Of a stretch of DNA of 64,000 nucleotides, positions 8,290-19,626 are shown one piece after another. The notes below the pieces were generated by a model. The model was not told where the DNA came from, did not search any database, and saw nothing but the letters and a program-made list of their open reading frames with translations. This DNA is from Salisaeta longa DSM 21114 (GTDB taxonomy: Bacteria > Bacteroidota > Rhodothermia > Rhodothermales > Salinibacteraceae), in NCBI RefSeq assembly GCF_000419585.1, contig NZ_ATTH01000001.1, forward strand, positions 2,006,005 through 2,070,004, given 5' to 3'. Position 1 is the first letter of the stretch. Each line of letters opens with the position of its first letter. Both the position numbers and the translations under genes were made by a program.

Positions 8290-9261
8290 CTACCCCACCA
8301 GTTCGCCTTCGTGGGCACGGTACCAGTCGTACGTTTGTTGAATGCCTTCCCGCAGCCCCGTCTGGGCCGTCCAGCCCAGCGCGTTCATGCGCGACACGTC
8401 CACCAGCTTCCGCGGCGTGCCGTCGGGCTTCGAGCGGTCGTGCGTGATGGCGCCCTCGTGGCCCACCACGTCTTGAATCAGCGTGGCGAGTTCGTTGATC
8501 GAGAGGTCTTCGCCCACGCCCACGTTGAGCATGCCGTCGGGCGCCACATCGCGAATCTCTGACGCCGGCTGCTCCAGCACAAAGCGGACGGCATCGGCCA
8601 GGTCGTCGGCATACAAAAACTCGCGCTTGGGCGTGCCGCTGCCCCACAGCGTAACCGGCGCATCGCCCTGCTGGTGCGCCTCGTGAAACTTCCGGAGCAG
8701 CGCCGGGAGCACGTGGCTCGTTTCCAGGTCGAAGTTGTCATTGATGCCGTACAGGTTGGTGGGCATCAGCGTAAGCATGTCGTCGCCGTGCTGACGATGA
8801 AACGCCTCGCACAGCTTGTGGCCGGTAATTTTGGCAATGGCGTACCACTGATTGGTCGGCTCCAGCGGCCCCGTGAGAAGCGAATCTTCGGGCATCGGCT
8901 GGGGCGCGTGCTTCGGGTAGATGCAGGTGCTGCCCAAAAAGATTGTGCGCTGCACCCCGGTGGCGTGCGCGGCGTGTAGCACGCTCTGCTCGATGGCCAC
9001 GTTGTCGTACAGAAAGTCGGCCGGATACTGATCGTTGGCCAAGATGCCACCCACCTTCGCCGCCGCCATCACCACGAAGTCCGGTTGCTCGGTTTCAAAG
9101 AAGGCCTGCGTGGCGCGCCCGTCGCGCAGGTCGAGTTCGCTGCTCGTGCGCATGACGAGGTTGGTGTACCCGGCGGCCTTGAGGCGACGGACTACGGCGC
9201 TGCCCACCATGCCACGATGGCCGGCCACATAGATTTTTGCTTCGGGATCGGCGAGATGCAT
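8290..9261 (-). CDS. fcl: GDP-L-fucose synthase
   Basis: A 323-residue extended short-chain dehydrogenase that converts GDP-4-keto-6-deoxymannose to GDP-L-fucose. The NAD(P) motif AGHRGMVGSAVVRRL, the catalytic YxxxK in WYAIAKITGHKL, and the family segment GSTCIYPKHAPQPMPED are all present. It is the last gene of the minus-strand polysaccharide cluster, 27 bases after the Wzz-like gene. The enzyme that makes its substrate, GDP-mannose 4,6-dehydratase (gmd), is not in the window. It converges with the Omp85 gene with 13 bases between them. Confidence 0.95.
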   Translation of the reverse strand: MHLADPEAKIYVAGHRGMVGSAVVRRLKAAGYTNLVMRTSSELDLRDGRATQAFFETEQPDFVVMAAAKVGGILANDQYPADFLYDNVAIEQSVLHAAHATGVQRTIFLGSTCIYPKHAPQPMPEDSLLTGPLEPTNQWYAIAKITGHKLCEAFHRQHGDDMLTLMPTNLYGINDNFDLETSHVLPALLRKFHEAHQQGDAPVTLWGSGTPKREFLYADDLADAVRFVLEQPASEIRDVAPDGMLNVGVGEDLSINELATLIQDVVGHEGAITHDRSKPDGTPRKLVDVSRMNALGWTAQTGLREGIQQTYDWYRAHEGELVG

Positions 9262-9288
9262 AAACAGATCGGCTAAACGTTATTGGGG

Positions 9289-10509
9289 TTACGACGAGCG
9301 CCCCACGAGCGACCGCAGGCGGCTGACGAGGCCCTCCATATCGAAGGCGTCTTTGATTTCTTCCAGCTTTTCTTGCTCCTCCTCGTTCTCCTCCTGGCTG
9401 TTGAGGAAGGCCCCCACAAACGCAAAGCCCACGCCCACAAATCCCCCCAGGATGATGCTGAGCAGCACAATGAGGGTGCGCTTCGGCGCGCTTCGCTCCA
9501 GTGGCGGCGACGGCTCCTCTACCACGGTGATCACGGGCTGTTGCTTCTGCAGGTCGAGCCGCGTTTGGGTCAGTTGCGCTTGCAGGTTGCTGTAAAGCTG
9601 CTCCTTGAAGGTGACCTGCCGCTGCAGACGATCGCGCTGGAATTCGAGCTGCGGCGAGTTGATGCGTTGGTTGCGCGCCAGGAACTCCGCAAGGCGGTTC
9701 TCGGCGGCCTTGAGCTCTTGCTGAGCTTCGGCAAAGCGCTGCTGGATGAACTGGAGGTTTTCGCGCACCTTTTGAGTACGAAGCGCACGTACGCGCTTTC
9801 GCAGCGCATCGAGCACGTCTTGCGCCATACGCGCCGAGAGCACGGGGCCGCCGGCCGTAACGGAGATCGTCATCAGTCCGCTTTCGGCGTTCACCGACGA
9901 CGCGATCATTTCGCCCATGGCCTTGATGGCTTCGGATTCCGCCTCGGTGGGGTAAATGAGCGTACCCGTGCTGTCGCGGCCAGCAGGAAGAGGGGGGTTG
10001 GCAGGTGTAACCGCCTCCTTCAACGTCCACGGGAGCTTGAGGGTGTACTTCAGCAGCGCGCCCACAACGCCAGGCGGGCGGTCGATGTAATCGACGAACG
10101 TCATGCGCCGCTCAATGTCTGGAAAGTAGAAGGTGTCGCGCGCCACATCCAGGCGCACCTCGCGGCTCGCCAAAATCTCCGGATAAGCCTCAGCGCTCAA
10201 TCCGCCCGACAGGCCACCCAGGCTGATCCCAAAGCTGCTGCCAAGGGCCGAGAGCCCGCCCGGCAGGCTCGGCGCATCTTCCCCCGTCTCGCGCACCACC
10301 TTTGTGCTCGATGTAAACTCCTCCGGTGCAAGCAGCGCATACGTAACGCCTAGCACGGCAAAGACCATGACGGTGCGCACGATCAGCGTCTTATGGCGCG
10401 CGAGCACCAGCAAGAGATCGAGCAGCGACACTTCTTCCTCGGCGTACGCCGGGGGCGGCGCAGCACCTTCAGGACGTCGTATGTCTTCCGGAGCGGTACG
10501 ATCGGTCAT
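9289..10509 (-). CDS. Wzz-family polysaccharide chain-length/co-polymerase protein
   Basis: A 406-residue inner-membrane protein with the Wzz layout: a cytosolic N terminus rich in Pro/Glu, TM1 at about residues 38-60 (KTLIVRTVMVFAVLGVTYAL), a large periplasmic part with a long coiled coil (about 245-325, heptads rich in Leu, Gln and Glu), and TM2 near residue 350 (TLIVLLSIILGGFVGVGFAF). A highly acidic tail follows TM2 (SQEENEEEQEKLEE). It lacks a tyrosine-kinase domain. It follows the SLBB export gene by three bases, so the two are co-transcribed and probably form the export machine of a Wzy-dependent pathway. Confidence 0.88.
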   Translation of the reverse strand: MTDRTAPEDIRRPEGAAPPPAYAEEEVSLLDLLLVLARHKTLIVRTVMVFAVLGVTYALLAPEEFTSSTKVVRETGEDAPSLPGGLSALGSSFGISLGGLSGGLSAEAYPEILASREVRLDVARDTFYFPDIERRMTFVDYIDRPPGVVGALLKYTLKLPWTLKEAVTPANPPLPAGRDSTGTLIYPTEAESEAIKAMGEMIASSVNAESGLMTISVTAGGPVLSARMAQDVLDALRKRVRALRTQKVRENLQFIQQRFAEAQQELKAAENRLAEFLARNQRINSPQLEFQRDRLQRQVTFKEQLYSNLQAQLTQTRLDLQKQQPVITVVEEPSPPLERSAPKRTLIVLLSIILGGFVGVGFAFVGAFLNSQEENEEEQEKLEEIKDAFDMEGLVSRLRSLVGRSS

Positions 10510-10512
10510 GGA

Positions 10513-13500
10513 TTAGTTGAAGGCTCGCGTGGCGAGGACGATGATCGTAAGCGCGCTTGAGAGGACCGCCGTGGTTTGCTGAATGACCTGCCCAACGTCC
10601 ACGTCGTCCTGGTTTTCGGGCTCGGGCTCTTTGGCGATGACGCGGATCGTTGCGCCGTCGTCTACCTCGGGCGTTACGCGGAACCAGCCGGTTTGGATGC
10701 GGAAGGTGGCGCCGTTGGCCTGCGTAAGCAAGATGGTCTTTGTATCGTCTTGCGCCCCGCCGGCCCGATCGAGGTAGTATTCCACGCGTTTGCCTGGATT
10801 GTGCTTGATGAGCCCTTCGTTGGCTACGTTACCGCGGACGGCCACCGTGTTGGGCTGCGGTGGAATTATAATCTCGTCGCCCGCTTGCAATGAGAGGTTG
10901 GCGTCGCCCTTCCGCGCGATGGCCCGCCCAATTTCCACAATGACTTGCTCGCCGTTGCGGCGCAGGCGCCCGCCCTTGGGGTACCCGGTGGGCAAGATGC
11001 CACCCGCGCGTTGAATGACGCTGGCAAGGGTCTCGTCGCTGCGCAGCAGGGTGTACTCGCCCGGATACGTAACCTCACCGCGCACAACCACCGTACGTTG
11101 CGGCTGAAAGCTGGGCGAGGTGCGCACAAACACACGATCGCGGTGCTCCAGCACAAAGGTGTCGGCCGATCGCATGGCCCGCGTCGTATCGCCGACCGAA
11201 AAGCTGACATTCTGCGACGTAGCGCCGGGCATGTTCAGCGGAACGATAATGGTGCGCGCCCGGCGCTTCACGTCGTTGTCGCGCACCATGCGGGTAACCT
11301 CTATGCTGCGTAGCGAGGCGCCCTCGGTGAAGCCCCGCGCCTGCACAATGATGTCCTTCAGCGTCATGTTGTCGTAGTAGGTGTAGCGTCCCGGCGCTTT
11401 AACGGCCCCGCTGATGCGCACAAACCGGTCTTTCAGCTCCTGAAGGCTGTCGGCATAAATGCGGATCTCGTCGTCGGGCAGGAGGTTGCGCGTGGCGAAG
11501 CCGCCCCCCCGCAGCGCCCGCGCAAGATCGAACGGGATAATGCGCTTCGTCTTGCCGTCCGGCATCTCGCGGTACAAGTCGGCACGGCCCAAAAAGACCT
11601 CCTTTAGGAACTGCCGGTCGTACAGCCCCCCTGCCATAAACAGCAAGTCGCCCACGGTCATGCTGTCGCGGTAGGCGTACGTACCGGGGTTGCGCACTTT
11701 GCCTGAAATACGCACCGTGCGCTCCTGTCGCATGGCCTGCACAGATGCAACATGAAGGCTATCGCCCGGGCGGAGCACGACGTTGGCCGTGGGCACGTCG
11801 TCCATCACGGCGCGCAGATCAAGGCGCGTCACCTGGAAGTCGAGGTTGGGACCAATGCGGTAGAGCTGCGCCCGCGGCTTGTAGGCGTCGCCCGTCAGTC
11901 CATCGGCGCGTTGCACAAGGTCGCGCACCGTGCGCAGCCCGCTGCCCAGGGCATACGTGCCGGGCTGGTAAACCGCACCGGTGACTTCCACCTTCGGGAT
12001 GTTAGCTCGCGCCACGCGGTCGCTGTCTGGCCGAATCGACAAGATGCGTACCTCGTCGCCGTCGGCGAGCGGCACCTGCGCTGTATCGCTGCGCACCGCG
12101 GCTAGGCTGCGGTCGAGCACCGTACGGGCAATCCCTGTGCTGTCGCGCTCGGCAAACGGCACAATGCGACTGATCTGAAAGCGCTGCGCATAGGCCTCAG
12201 GCGTGAGTCCGCCGGCAAACTGCAGCAAATCGCTCACGGTTTCTTCCGGCTTCACCTCGTAGATGGCGGGCCGCTGCACCTCGCCGCGAATGGAGACCGT
12301 TTCGCCACGTGGCGGCACAAAGATGTAGTCGCCGCCTTGCAAATGCACGGGATTAGGCGCGCGCGCGCCGACGAGGTAGCCGTACAGGTCAACCGTATCC
12401 ACAACGTCGCCGTTGCGCACCACCTGAATGTTGCGCAGGCTTCCGCTAGTGAGCGGGCCGCCTACGCTGTACAAGGCGTTAAAGACGGTAGCGTAGCTGC
12501 TTACCGTGTAGCCGCCGGGTTGGGGCACCGCGCCCAACACGTACACCTGAATGGGCCGCACGCGCGTAACCATCAGATCCATAAAGACGGTGGGCGGATC
12601 GCTGACGAGCCCCGAGTAGTAGCGGCCCAGCCACTGCCTTAAGTCTGTTCGGAGATCTGCGAGCGATTTGCCCGCTACGGTGTACTGCCCTACGCTGGGG
12701 ATGGTGATGCGCCCCTGCCGGTCGACTTGCAGGTCGTACTGAAACTCGGCCCCGCCCCACACAGTCAGCCGCAACTCATCGTTGGGGCCCACCACGTAGC
12801 TATCGTCTACCGGTCCGGTTGGACTTGGCTGAAAGGCCTGCGGGATTGTGTTAAAGACATCGTAGCCGAAGTATTGGAGGGAATCGCGCGTGGCCCTTCG
12901 GTCCTCGTCGCGCTCAAAATCTTCAGGGAGAAGCACCAACCGCGATCCGGTAAGCAACGAAACGGTGGTATCGCGCGTGGCTGCCCGCACAAAGAGCGTC
13001 CACGTACCAGCCATCGAGTCTCGCGGAATGCGCAGCTCGCCCTGCCAGGTGCCCCGCAGCACCGATCCTTCGATGCGCTGCACGCGCCGCACGTTGGCCG
13101 TATCGCCCGCCGGTGTCAAGAAAAACGGCTGCACGCGCTGCATGATGCTGTCGGAGCGGAGCGACACCTCCACCTGTACCGTCTGTGGCAAACGCGTTAC
13201 CGAGAGGCTATCGGGCGTGATGGTGGGCCGATCGGTGAGCGTCGGTTGAGGGGGCGTTGTGATGGCTGCACCGCTGGTGCCTGCCGCCCCGGATGCCGCT
13301 TGTGACTGCCGCACCGCCTGCAGCAGCGCCTGTATCCGCGCTTCCGGAATGCCGAGTTGCCGGGCCCGCCGGATGGCCTGTTGGGGGTTTGAGAGGTCGA
13401 TGCCCAGCGCCTGGGCGCGCTGCCGGGCTTCCTGGACGGTCATGCCCCGGCGCTCCAATTCGTCCTGCACCGCTTCCGGCACCGGCTGCTGCTGCGCCTG

Positions 13501-13566
13501 CACGTTCCCGGCCATAAAAAAACCAGCCCATCCGAGCACGAGCAGGGCGATAAGTCGCTGTACCAT
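10513..13566 (-). CDS. Polysaccharide export protein with seven SLBB repeats
   Basis: A 1017-residue Wza-like outer-membrane export protein. After a signal peptide (ending near NVQAQ) come a helical N-terminal region, a Poly_export domain (VGPNDELRLTVWGG onwards) and then seven SLBB units, each recognisable by a start such as VRGEVQRPAIY, VTGAVYQPGTY, ISGKVRNPGTY or ISGAVKAPGRY followed by an L..AGG-like segment. A C-terminal hydrophobic helix (SSALTIIVLATRAF) ends the protein. Standard Wza has two or three SLBB domains and about 380 residues, so this is the long form seen in Bacteroidota and relatives. The frame extends 34 codons upstream, but ATG 13566 begins the signal peptide. It probably conducts the rhamnose/fucose-containing glycan across the outer membrane. 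Confidence 0.9.
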   Translation of the reverse strand: MVQRLIALLVLGWAGFFMAGNVQAQQQPVPEAVQDELERRGMTVQEARQRAQALGIDLSNPQQAIRRARQLGIPEARIQALLQAVRQSQAASGAAGTSGAAITTPPQPTLTDRPTITPDSLSVTRLPQTVQVEVSLRSDSIMQRVQPFFLTPAGDTANVRRVQRIEGSVLRGTWQGELRIPRDSMAGTWTLFVRAATRDTTVSLLTGSRLVLLPEDFERDEDRRATRDSLQYFGYDVFNTIPQAFQPSPTGPVDDSYVVGPNDELRLTVWGGAEFQYDLQVDRQGRITIPSVGQYTVAGKSLADLRTDLRQWLGRYYSGLVSDPPTVFMDLMVTRVRPIQVYVLGAVPQPGGYTVSSYATVFNALYSVGGPLTSGSLRNIQVVRNGDVVDTVDLYGYLVGARAPNPVHLQGGDYIFVPPRGETVSIRGEVQRPAIYEVKPEETVSDLLQFAGGLTPEAYAQRFQISRIVPFAERDSTGIARTVLDRSLAAVRSDTAQVPLADGDEVRILSIRPDSDRVARANIPKVEVTGAVYQPGTYALGSGLRTVRDLVQRADGLTGDAYKPRAQLYRIGPNLDFQVTRLDLRAVMDDVPTANVVLRPGDSLHVASVQAMRQERTVRISGKVRNPGTYAYRDSMTVGDLLFMAGGLYDRQFLKEVFLGRADLYREMPDGKTKRIIPFDLARALRGGGFATRNLLPDDEIRIYADSLQELKDRFVRISGAVKAPGRYTYYDNMTLKDIIVQARGFTEGASLRSIEVTRMVRDNDVKRRARTIIVPLNMPGATSQNVSFSVGDTTRAMRSADTFVLEHRDRVFVRTSPSFQPQRTVVVRGEVTYPGEYTLLRSDETLASVIQRAGGILPTGYPKGGRLRRNGEQVIVEIGRAIARKGDANLSLQAGDEIIIPPQPNTVAVRGNVANEGLIKHNPGKRVEYYLDRAGGAQDDTKTILLTQANGATFRIQTGWFRVTPEVDDGATIRVIAKEPEPENQDDVDVGQVIQQTTAVLSSALTIIVLATRAFN

Positions 13567-13704
13567 AGCGTTTGTTTGATTCGGCGTATCGTTACAACAC
13601 GTTAGCGCAATCGACGGCAGAAAAGATGTGGCCGACCTGTATCCTTGATAAGGTGCGGTGCTAAACAAATGCGAATGGGAGGACCGAGGGGCGTTGCAAG
13701 TTTC

Positions 13705-14592
13705 TCAAATCTTTGTCGGGGCATCGCGCATCGCTGCTGCGCAGGCCGCGAGCTGCGTGCGCCACGAGGGAATGGAACAGCCGAAGCGCGCTTTGGCCTT
13801 TGCGGAGGTCATCGCGGTGTGCGCGGGGCGCGCCGCGGGCGTCGGGTAGTCGCGGGTGGGAATGGGCTGTACGGCCACGGCCAGGTCGAATGCGTCCATA
13901 ATGGCTTCTGCAAACCCGTGCCACGAGGTACATCCCTGACTGCACAGGTGGTACACGCCGCGCTTTTCGGTGGGGTCGTCGGCGGCGAGCTGTTGCACGA
14001 TCGACGTGGTGGCCTCGGCAATCCAACCGGCCCACGTGGGGCTTCCGTACTGATCGTTTACCACCCGCAGCGTGTCATGCGTTTCGGCCAGCCGCAGCAT
14101 GGTGCGCAAAAAATTGGACCGGTAGGGGCTGTACACCCAGCTGGTACGCAGCGTCACGAACCGTCCGCCGGCCGCTTGCACAGCAGCCTCGCCCGCAGCT
14201 TTCGTTTCGCCGTAGACGTTTACCGGCGCCACGGGGTCGTCCTCGGTGTACAGCCGGTCGTGGGTGCCATCGAAGACGTAATCGGTGGAGTAGTGCACCA
14301 GCCAAGCGCCCAGCCGGCGGGCCTCTTCGGCTAGCACCCCAGGAGCCACGGCGTTGATGGCGTGCGCACGCTCCGCCTCTTCTTCGGCGTCGTCAACGGC
14401 GGTGTAGGCCGCAGCATTCACGATGATGCTCGGCTCCACGTCGCGCACAACGGCACGAAGGGTGGCGGGGGCTTCGAGGTTGGCCCGCTCGCGCCCGGGG
14501 GCCGCGACGGTACCCACCGGTTGCAGGGTACGGTGCAGGTACTGCCCCACTTGCCCCGTGGCCCCCAACAGCAAAAGGGTTGGCTTATCCAT
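13705..14592 (-). CDS. rfbD: dTDP-4-dehydrorhamnose reductase
   Basis: A 295-residue extended SDR that reduces dTDP-4-keto-L-rhamnose to dTDP-L-rhamnose, the last step of the pathway. Features: LLLGATGQVGQYL nucleotide-binding motif at the N terminus, VNAAAYTAVDDAE, the STDYVFDG motif and YGETKAAGE carrying the YxxxK catalytic pair, plus VLRTSWVYSPY-like segment (here TLRTSWVYSPYRSNF). It overlaps the end of rfbC by eight bases. Gene order rfbB-A-C-D on the minus strand is a standard rhamnose operon. Confidence 0.95.
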   Translation of the reverse strand: MDKPTLLLLGATGQVGQYLHRTLQPVGTVAAPGRERANLEAPATLRAVVRDVEPSIIVNAAAYTAVDDAEEEAERAHAINAVAPGVLAEEARRLGAWLVHYSTDYVFDGTHDRLYTEDDPVAPVNVYGETKAAGEAAVQAAGGRFVTLRTSWVYSPYRSNFLRTMLRLAETHDTLRVVNDQYGSPTWAGWIAEATTSIVQQLAADDPTEKRGVYHLCSQGCTSWHGFAEAIMDAFDLAVAVQPIPTRDYPTPAARPAHTAMTSAKAKARFGCSIPSWRTQLAACAAAMRDAPTKI

Positions 14593-15157
14593 CGGCAGCT
14601 TGCGTTGAATGGAACGTACGGGCAGCGGCCGGCAGGGCCGCGAGCGGGGGCGCCCCGGCGTCTTTCGACGATACGACCGGGTCGTCCACGGGCCAGTCGA
14701 TAGCGAGCGCCGGGTCGTTCCAGTGCACGCTGTGCTCGCCGGCCGGGTGATACGGCGCGGTGCACTTGTAATAAAACAAAGCTTCGTCGCTCGTCACCAC
14801 AAAGCCGTGCGCAAACCCCTCGGGCACGTACAGCTGCCGGTGGTTATCGGCCGAGAGGTAGTGGCCCGTCCACTGCCCGGCCGTGGGCGACGACGCCCGT
14901 ACATCAACCACCACGTCGTACACTTCGCCGGCCAGCACTTGCACCAGCTTGGCTTGCGGCTTCGGGTTCTGGAAGTGCAGCCCGCGAAGCACACCGCGCA
15001 CCGAGCGCGATAGGTTGTCCTGCACGAAGGCCGCGTCAATACCGGCGTCGGCGTAGCGCGCGGCGCGCCACAGCTCCATAAATGCCCCGCGCGCATCGGG
15101 GTACACGTCGGGGACGAGCAGCTGCACCCCCGGCAAGTCGGTGGCGTGAACGGTCAT
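14585..15157 (-). CDS. rfbC: dTDP-4-dehydrorhamnose 3,5-epimerase
   Basis: A 190-residue cupin-fold epimerase. Recognised by [11 protein letters not shown] at the start, [18 protein letters not shown] carrying the catalytic histidine, [17 protein letters not shown], and the segment [12 protein letters not shown]. The frame is open 42 codons further upstream, but that part reads in a second frame of rfbA and the ATG at 15157 overlaps the rfbA stop in an ATGA arrangement typical of translational coupling, so this start is chosen. Length is normal for RfbC/RmlC. Confidence 0.95.
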   Translation of the reverse strand: MTVHATDLPGVQLLVPDVYPDARGAFMELWRAARYADAGIDAAFVQDNLSRSVRGVLRGLHFQNPKPQAKLVQVLAGEVYDVVVDVRASSPTAGQWTGHYLSADNHRQLYVPEGFAHGFVVTSDEALFYYKCTAPYHPAGEHSVHWNDPALAIDWPVDDPVVSSKDAGAPPLAALPAAARTFHSTQAADG

Positions 15158-16053
15158 GACGTGGCGGGGGAGGCGGCGTGGTGACGGCGAACGAGGCGCA
15201 GCAGGTACTGCCCGTAGGCGTTGTTGGCCATCGACTGCCCCAGGCGGGCGACATCGTCGATCGAAATCCAGCCCTTGCGCCACGCGATTTCTTCCGGACA
15301 GCTGATCTTCAGACCCTGCCGGGCTTCAATGGTTTGCACGAAGTTAGCCGCCTGCAGCAGCGCATCGTGCGTGCCGGCATCCATCCAGGCCATGCCCCGG
15401 CCCATGTGCTCTACGTGCAGCGCGCGTTCGCGCAGGTAGTGGCGGTTGACATCCGTAATTTCGAGCTCGCCGCGCGCCGAGGGCGTCAGCGTGCGGGCCA
15501 CGTCGACCACCGTGGCATCGTAAAAGTACAATCCGGTGACGGCGTAATTGGAGGCCGGCGCGTCGGGCTTTTCCTCAATCGACACCGCGCGGCCGGAGGC
15601 GTCGAAGTCGACCACGCCGTAGCGCTCGGGGTCGTTTACGTAGTACGCAAACACCGTCCCGCCGCTGGGCCGTTGTGCCGCGCGCATCAGCTGGCCGCTA
15701 AGGCCCTCGCCATAAAAAATGTTATCGCCCAGGATGAGCGCCACCGGATCGTCTCCGATAAAGTCGGCGCCAATTACAAAGGCCTGCGCGATGCCTTCCG
15801 GGGCGTCTTGCACGGCGTATTGCAACGAGAGGCCCCAGTCGGCGCCGTCGCCCAATAGCTCCTGAAAGCGGGGCAGGTCGCGCGGCGTTGAGATGACGAG
15901 CACCTCACGAATGCCCGCCAGCATGAGCGTGGCCAGTGGGTAGTACACCATGGGCTTGTCGTACACCGGCAAGAGCTGTTTGCTCACGCCGCGCGTCATG
16001 GGATGCAGGCGCGTGCCGGCGCCGCCCGCCAAAATGATCCCCTTGCGTTGCAT
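15154..16053 (-). CDS. rfbA: Glucose-1-phosphate thymidylyltransferase
   Basis: A 299-residue nucleotidyltransferase that makes dTDP-glucose from dTTP and glucose 1-phosphate. The signature [16 protein letters not shown] with [16 protein letters not shown] sits at the N terminus, and the metal-binding LGDNIFYG and the GEIT-like segment [13 protein letters not shown] follow. Full length. It lies 30 bases after rfbB and overlaps rfbC by four bases. Confidence 0.97.
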   Translation of the reverse strand: MQRKGIILAGGAGTRLHPMTRGVSKQLLPVYDKPMVYYPLATLMLAGIREVLVISTPRDLPRFQELLGDGADWGLSLQYAVQDAPEGIAQAFVIGADFIGDDPVALILGDNIFYGEGLSGQLMRAAQRPSGGTVFAYYVNDPERYGVVDFDASGRAVSIEEKPDAPASNYAVTGLYFYDATVVDVARTLTPSARGELEITDVNRHYLRERALHVEHMGRGMAWMDAGTHDALLQAANFVQTIEARQGLKISCPEEIAWRKGWISIDDVARLGQSMANNAYGQYLLRLVRRHHAASPATS

Positions 16054-16083
16054 GGGTTAGGCAAGTTATTGCAGCAGGCGATG

Positions 16084-17151
16084 TCAGGAGGCCGTGCCCA
16101 GGCGCTCCATGGCGTAGCGGTCTTCCAGCACCCGTTCGCACCACTCGCGGTGCGCCAGGTACCAGTCCACAGTGCGGGCCACGCCGCTTTCAAACGTCTC
16201 CTCCGGTGTCCATCCCAGGTCCTGCTCAATCTTGGAGCAGTCGATGGCATAGCGCCAGTCGTGGCCGGGACGATCGTCCACAAAGGTGATCTGCTCGGCA
16301 TAGGGCGTGCCGTCGTCCCGCGGGGCCCGCTCATCGAGCAAGCGGCAAATGGTGCGCACCACCGCAATGTTTTGTTTTTCGCTTTTCCCGCCAATGTTGT
16401 ACGTCTCGCCCACCGTGCCGCGGCGTAGCACCCGGCGCAGCGCCCGCGCATGATCGTCCACGTACAGCCAGTCGCGCACGTTTTCGCCCGTGCCATACAC
16501 CGGAATGGGGTCGCCCACCAGCGCCTTCAAAATCACCACCGGCATGAGCTTTTCGGGGAATTGGTACGGCCCGTAGTTGTTGGAGCAGTTGGTAACGAGC
16601 ACGGGCAGCCCGTAGGTGCGATGCCAAGCCCGCGCCAGATGGTCGGCCGAAGCCTTGCTGGCAGAATACGGCGAGCTCGGGTCGTACGGCGTTGTCTCGG
16701 TAAAGGCCCCCTCATCGCCCAGCGTGCCGTACACCTCATCGGTGGATACATGGAGGAACCGAAAGCCCTCCCGCTTCGGGCCGCCCAGCGTGCGGTAGTA
16801 CTGCCGCGCCGCCTCCAGCAGCGTGTACGTCCCCACAATGTTGGTGCGGATAAAATCCGACGGCCCATCGATGGACCGATCGACGTGGCTCTCGGCGGCC
16901 AGGTGCAACACACCGTCCGGCGCAAACTGATCAAACAGGCGCGCCATCGCATCGGCATCGGCCACGTCGGCCCGCGCAAAGTGGTAGCGGTCGCTGTCGG
17001 CCACCGGCTGTACGGTAGAGCGGTGGCCGGCGTACGTCAGCTTGTCGATGTTTACGACCAGGGCGTCGGTTTCCGAAATCAGCTGGCGCACCACCGCCGA
17101 CCCGATGAAGCCGCATCCGCCGGTTACGAAAAGCGTGGGAGTATCCGTCAT
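16084..17151 (-). CDS. rfbB: dTDP-glucose 4,6-dehydratase
   Basis: A 355-residue extended SDR that converts dTDP-glucose to dTDP-4-keto-6-deoxyglucose. Motifs: [16 protein letters not shown] for [30 protein letters not shown] with the catalytic Asp-Glu pair, and [11 protein letters not shown] with the catalytic Tyr and Lys. The segment [15 protein letters not shown] is diagnostic of RmlB. It is the first gene of the rhamnose operon, and the promoter probably lies in the 36 bases between it and the small gyrB-linked gene or further upstream. Confidence 0.97.
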   Translation of the reverse strand: MTDTPTLFVTGGCGFIGSAVVRQLISETDALVVNIDKLTYAGHRSTVQPVADSDRYHFARADVADADAMARLFDQFAPDGVLHLAAESHVDRSIDGPSDFIRTNIVGTYTLLEAARQYYRTLGGPKREGFRFLHVSTDEVYGTLGDEGAFTETTPYDPSSPYSASKASADHLARAWHRTYGLPVLVTNCSNNYGPYQFPEKLMPVVILKALVGDPIPVYGTGENVRDWLYVDDHARALRRVLRRGTVGETYNIGGKSEKQNIAVVRTICRLLDERAPRDDGTPYAEQITFVDDRPGHDWRYAIDCSKIEQDLGWTPEETFESGVARTVDWYLAHREWCERVLEDRYAMERLGTAS

Positions 17152-17187
17152 GTGGAGCGAAATGTGAGCAGAAAGCGTTCGAGCGTC

Positions 17188-17418
17188 TTACGCCGCATCC
17201 GAGGCGCGCTCCTCGATGATTCGTGCCTCTTCAATGTTGGCATCGCGCCCCTCGGCGAAGGCTTTGCGCGAGTCGGATGCAATTTGAGACGCGCGGCGCG
17301 CGGTGGCATCCAGCGCGTTCGCCGTCAGGCGCATGGCTGTACCGCCCAAAAAGACGGTTTTGCCAAGCCAGTTCAGATCGGTAAAGCGAAATTCGCGTTG
17401 TTCGTCAGGGCGTTCCAT
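17188..17418 (-). CDS. Small charged protein next to gyrB
   Basis: A 76-residue protein with no recognised domain. It has a mildly hydrophobic centre (LGKTVFLGGTAMRLTANAL) and a charged C-terminal helix rich in Ala, Arg and Glu (FAEGRDANIEEARIIEERAS). The frame is open to 17544, but the upstream part overlaps gyrB and looks like its shadow, so ATG 17418 is used. It begins 19 bases after the gyrB stop, so it is probably on the gyrB transcript. Function unknown. Confidence 0.6.
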   Translation of the reverse strand: MERPDEQREFRFTDLNWLGKTVFLGGTAMRLTANALDATARRASQIASDSRKAFAEGRDANIEEARIIEERASDAA

Positions 17419-17437
17419 CGGTCGGTATCGGGGGCTG

Positions 17438-19429
<1,992 letters not shown>

Positions 19430-19626
19430 TTACGGTACGGCCGCGCAAAAAGCGGGCCGTCGAAACGCATCTTTATCGTAACGTACGGCGCAGCGCGCGG
19501 TTCTGCAACGGCCGTGCATGGATTCCCCTCAAAGCCCGCGCTGCCACCGGGCGGCTCCAGAAACAAAGCGCTGGGGACGGAGGTGCATCTTGGTGTGCCG
19601 CCCTTTCCCAAGATGTACCGATCGCC

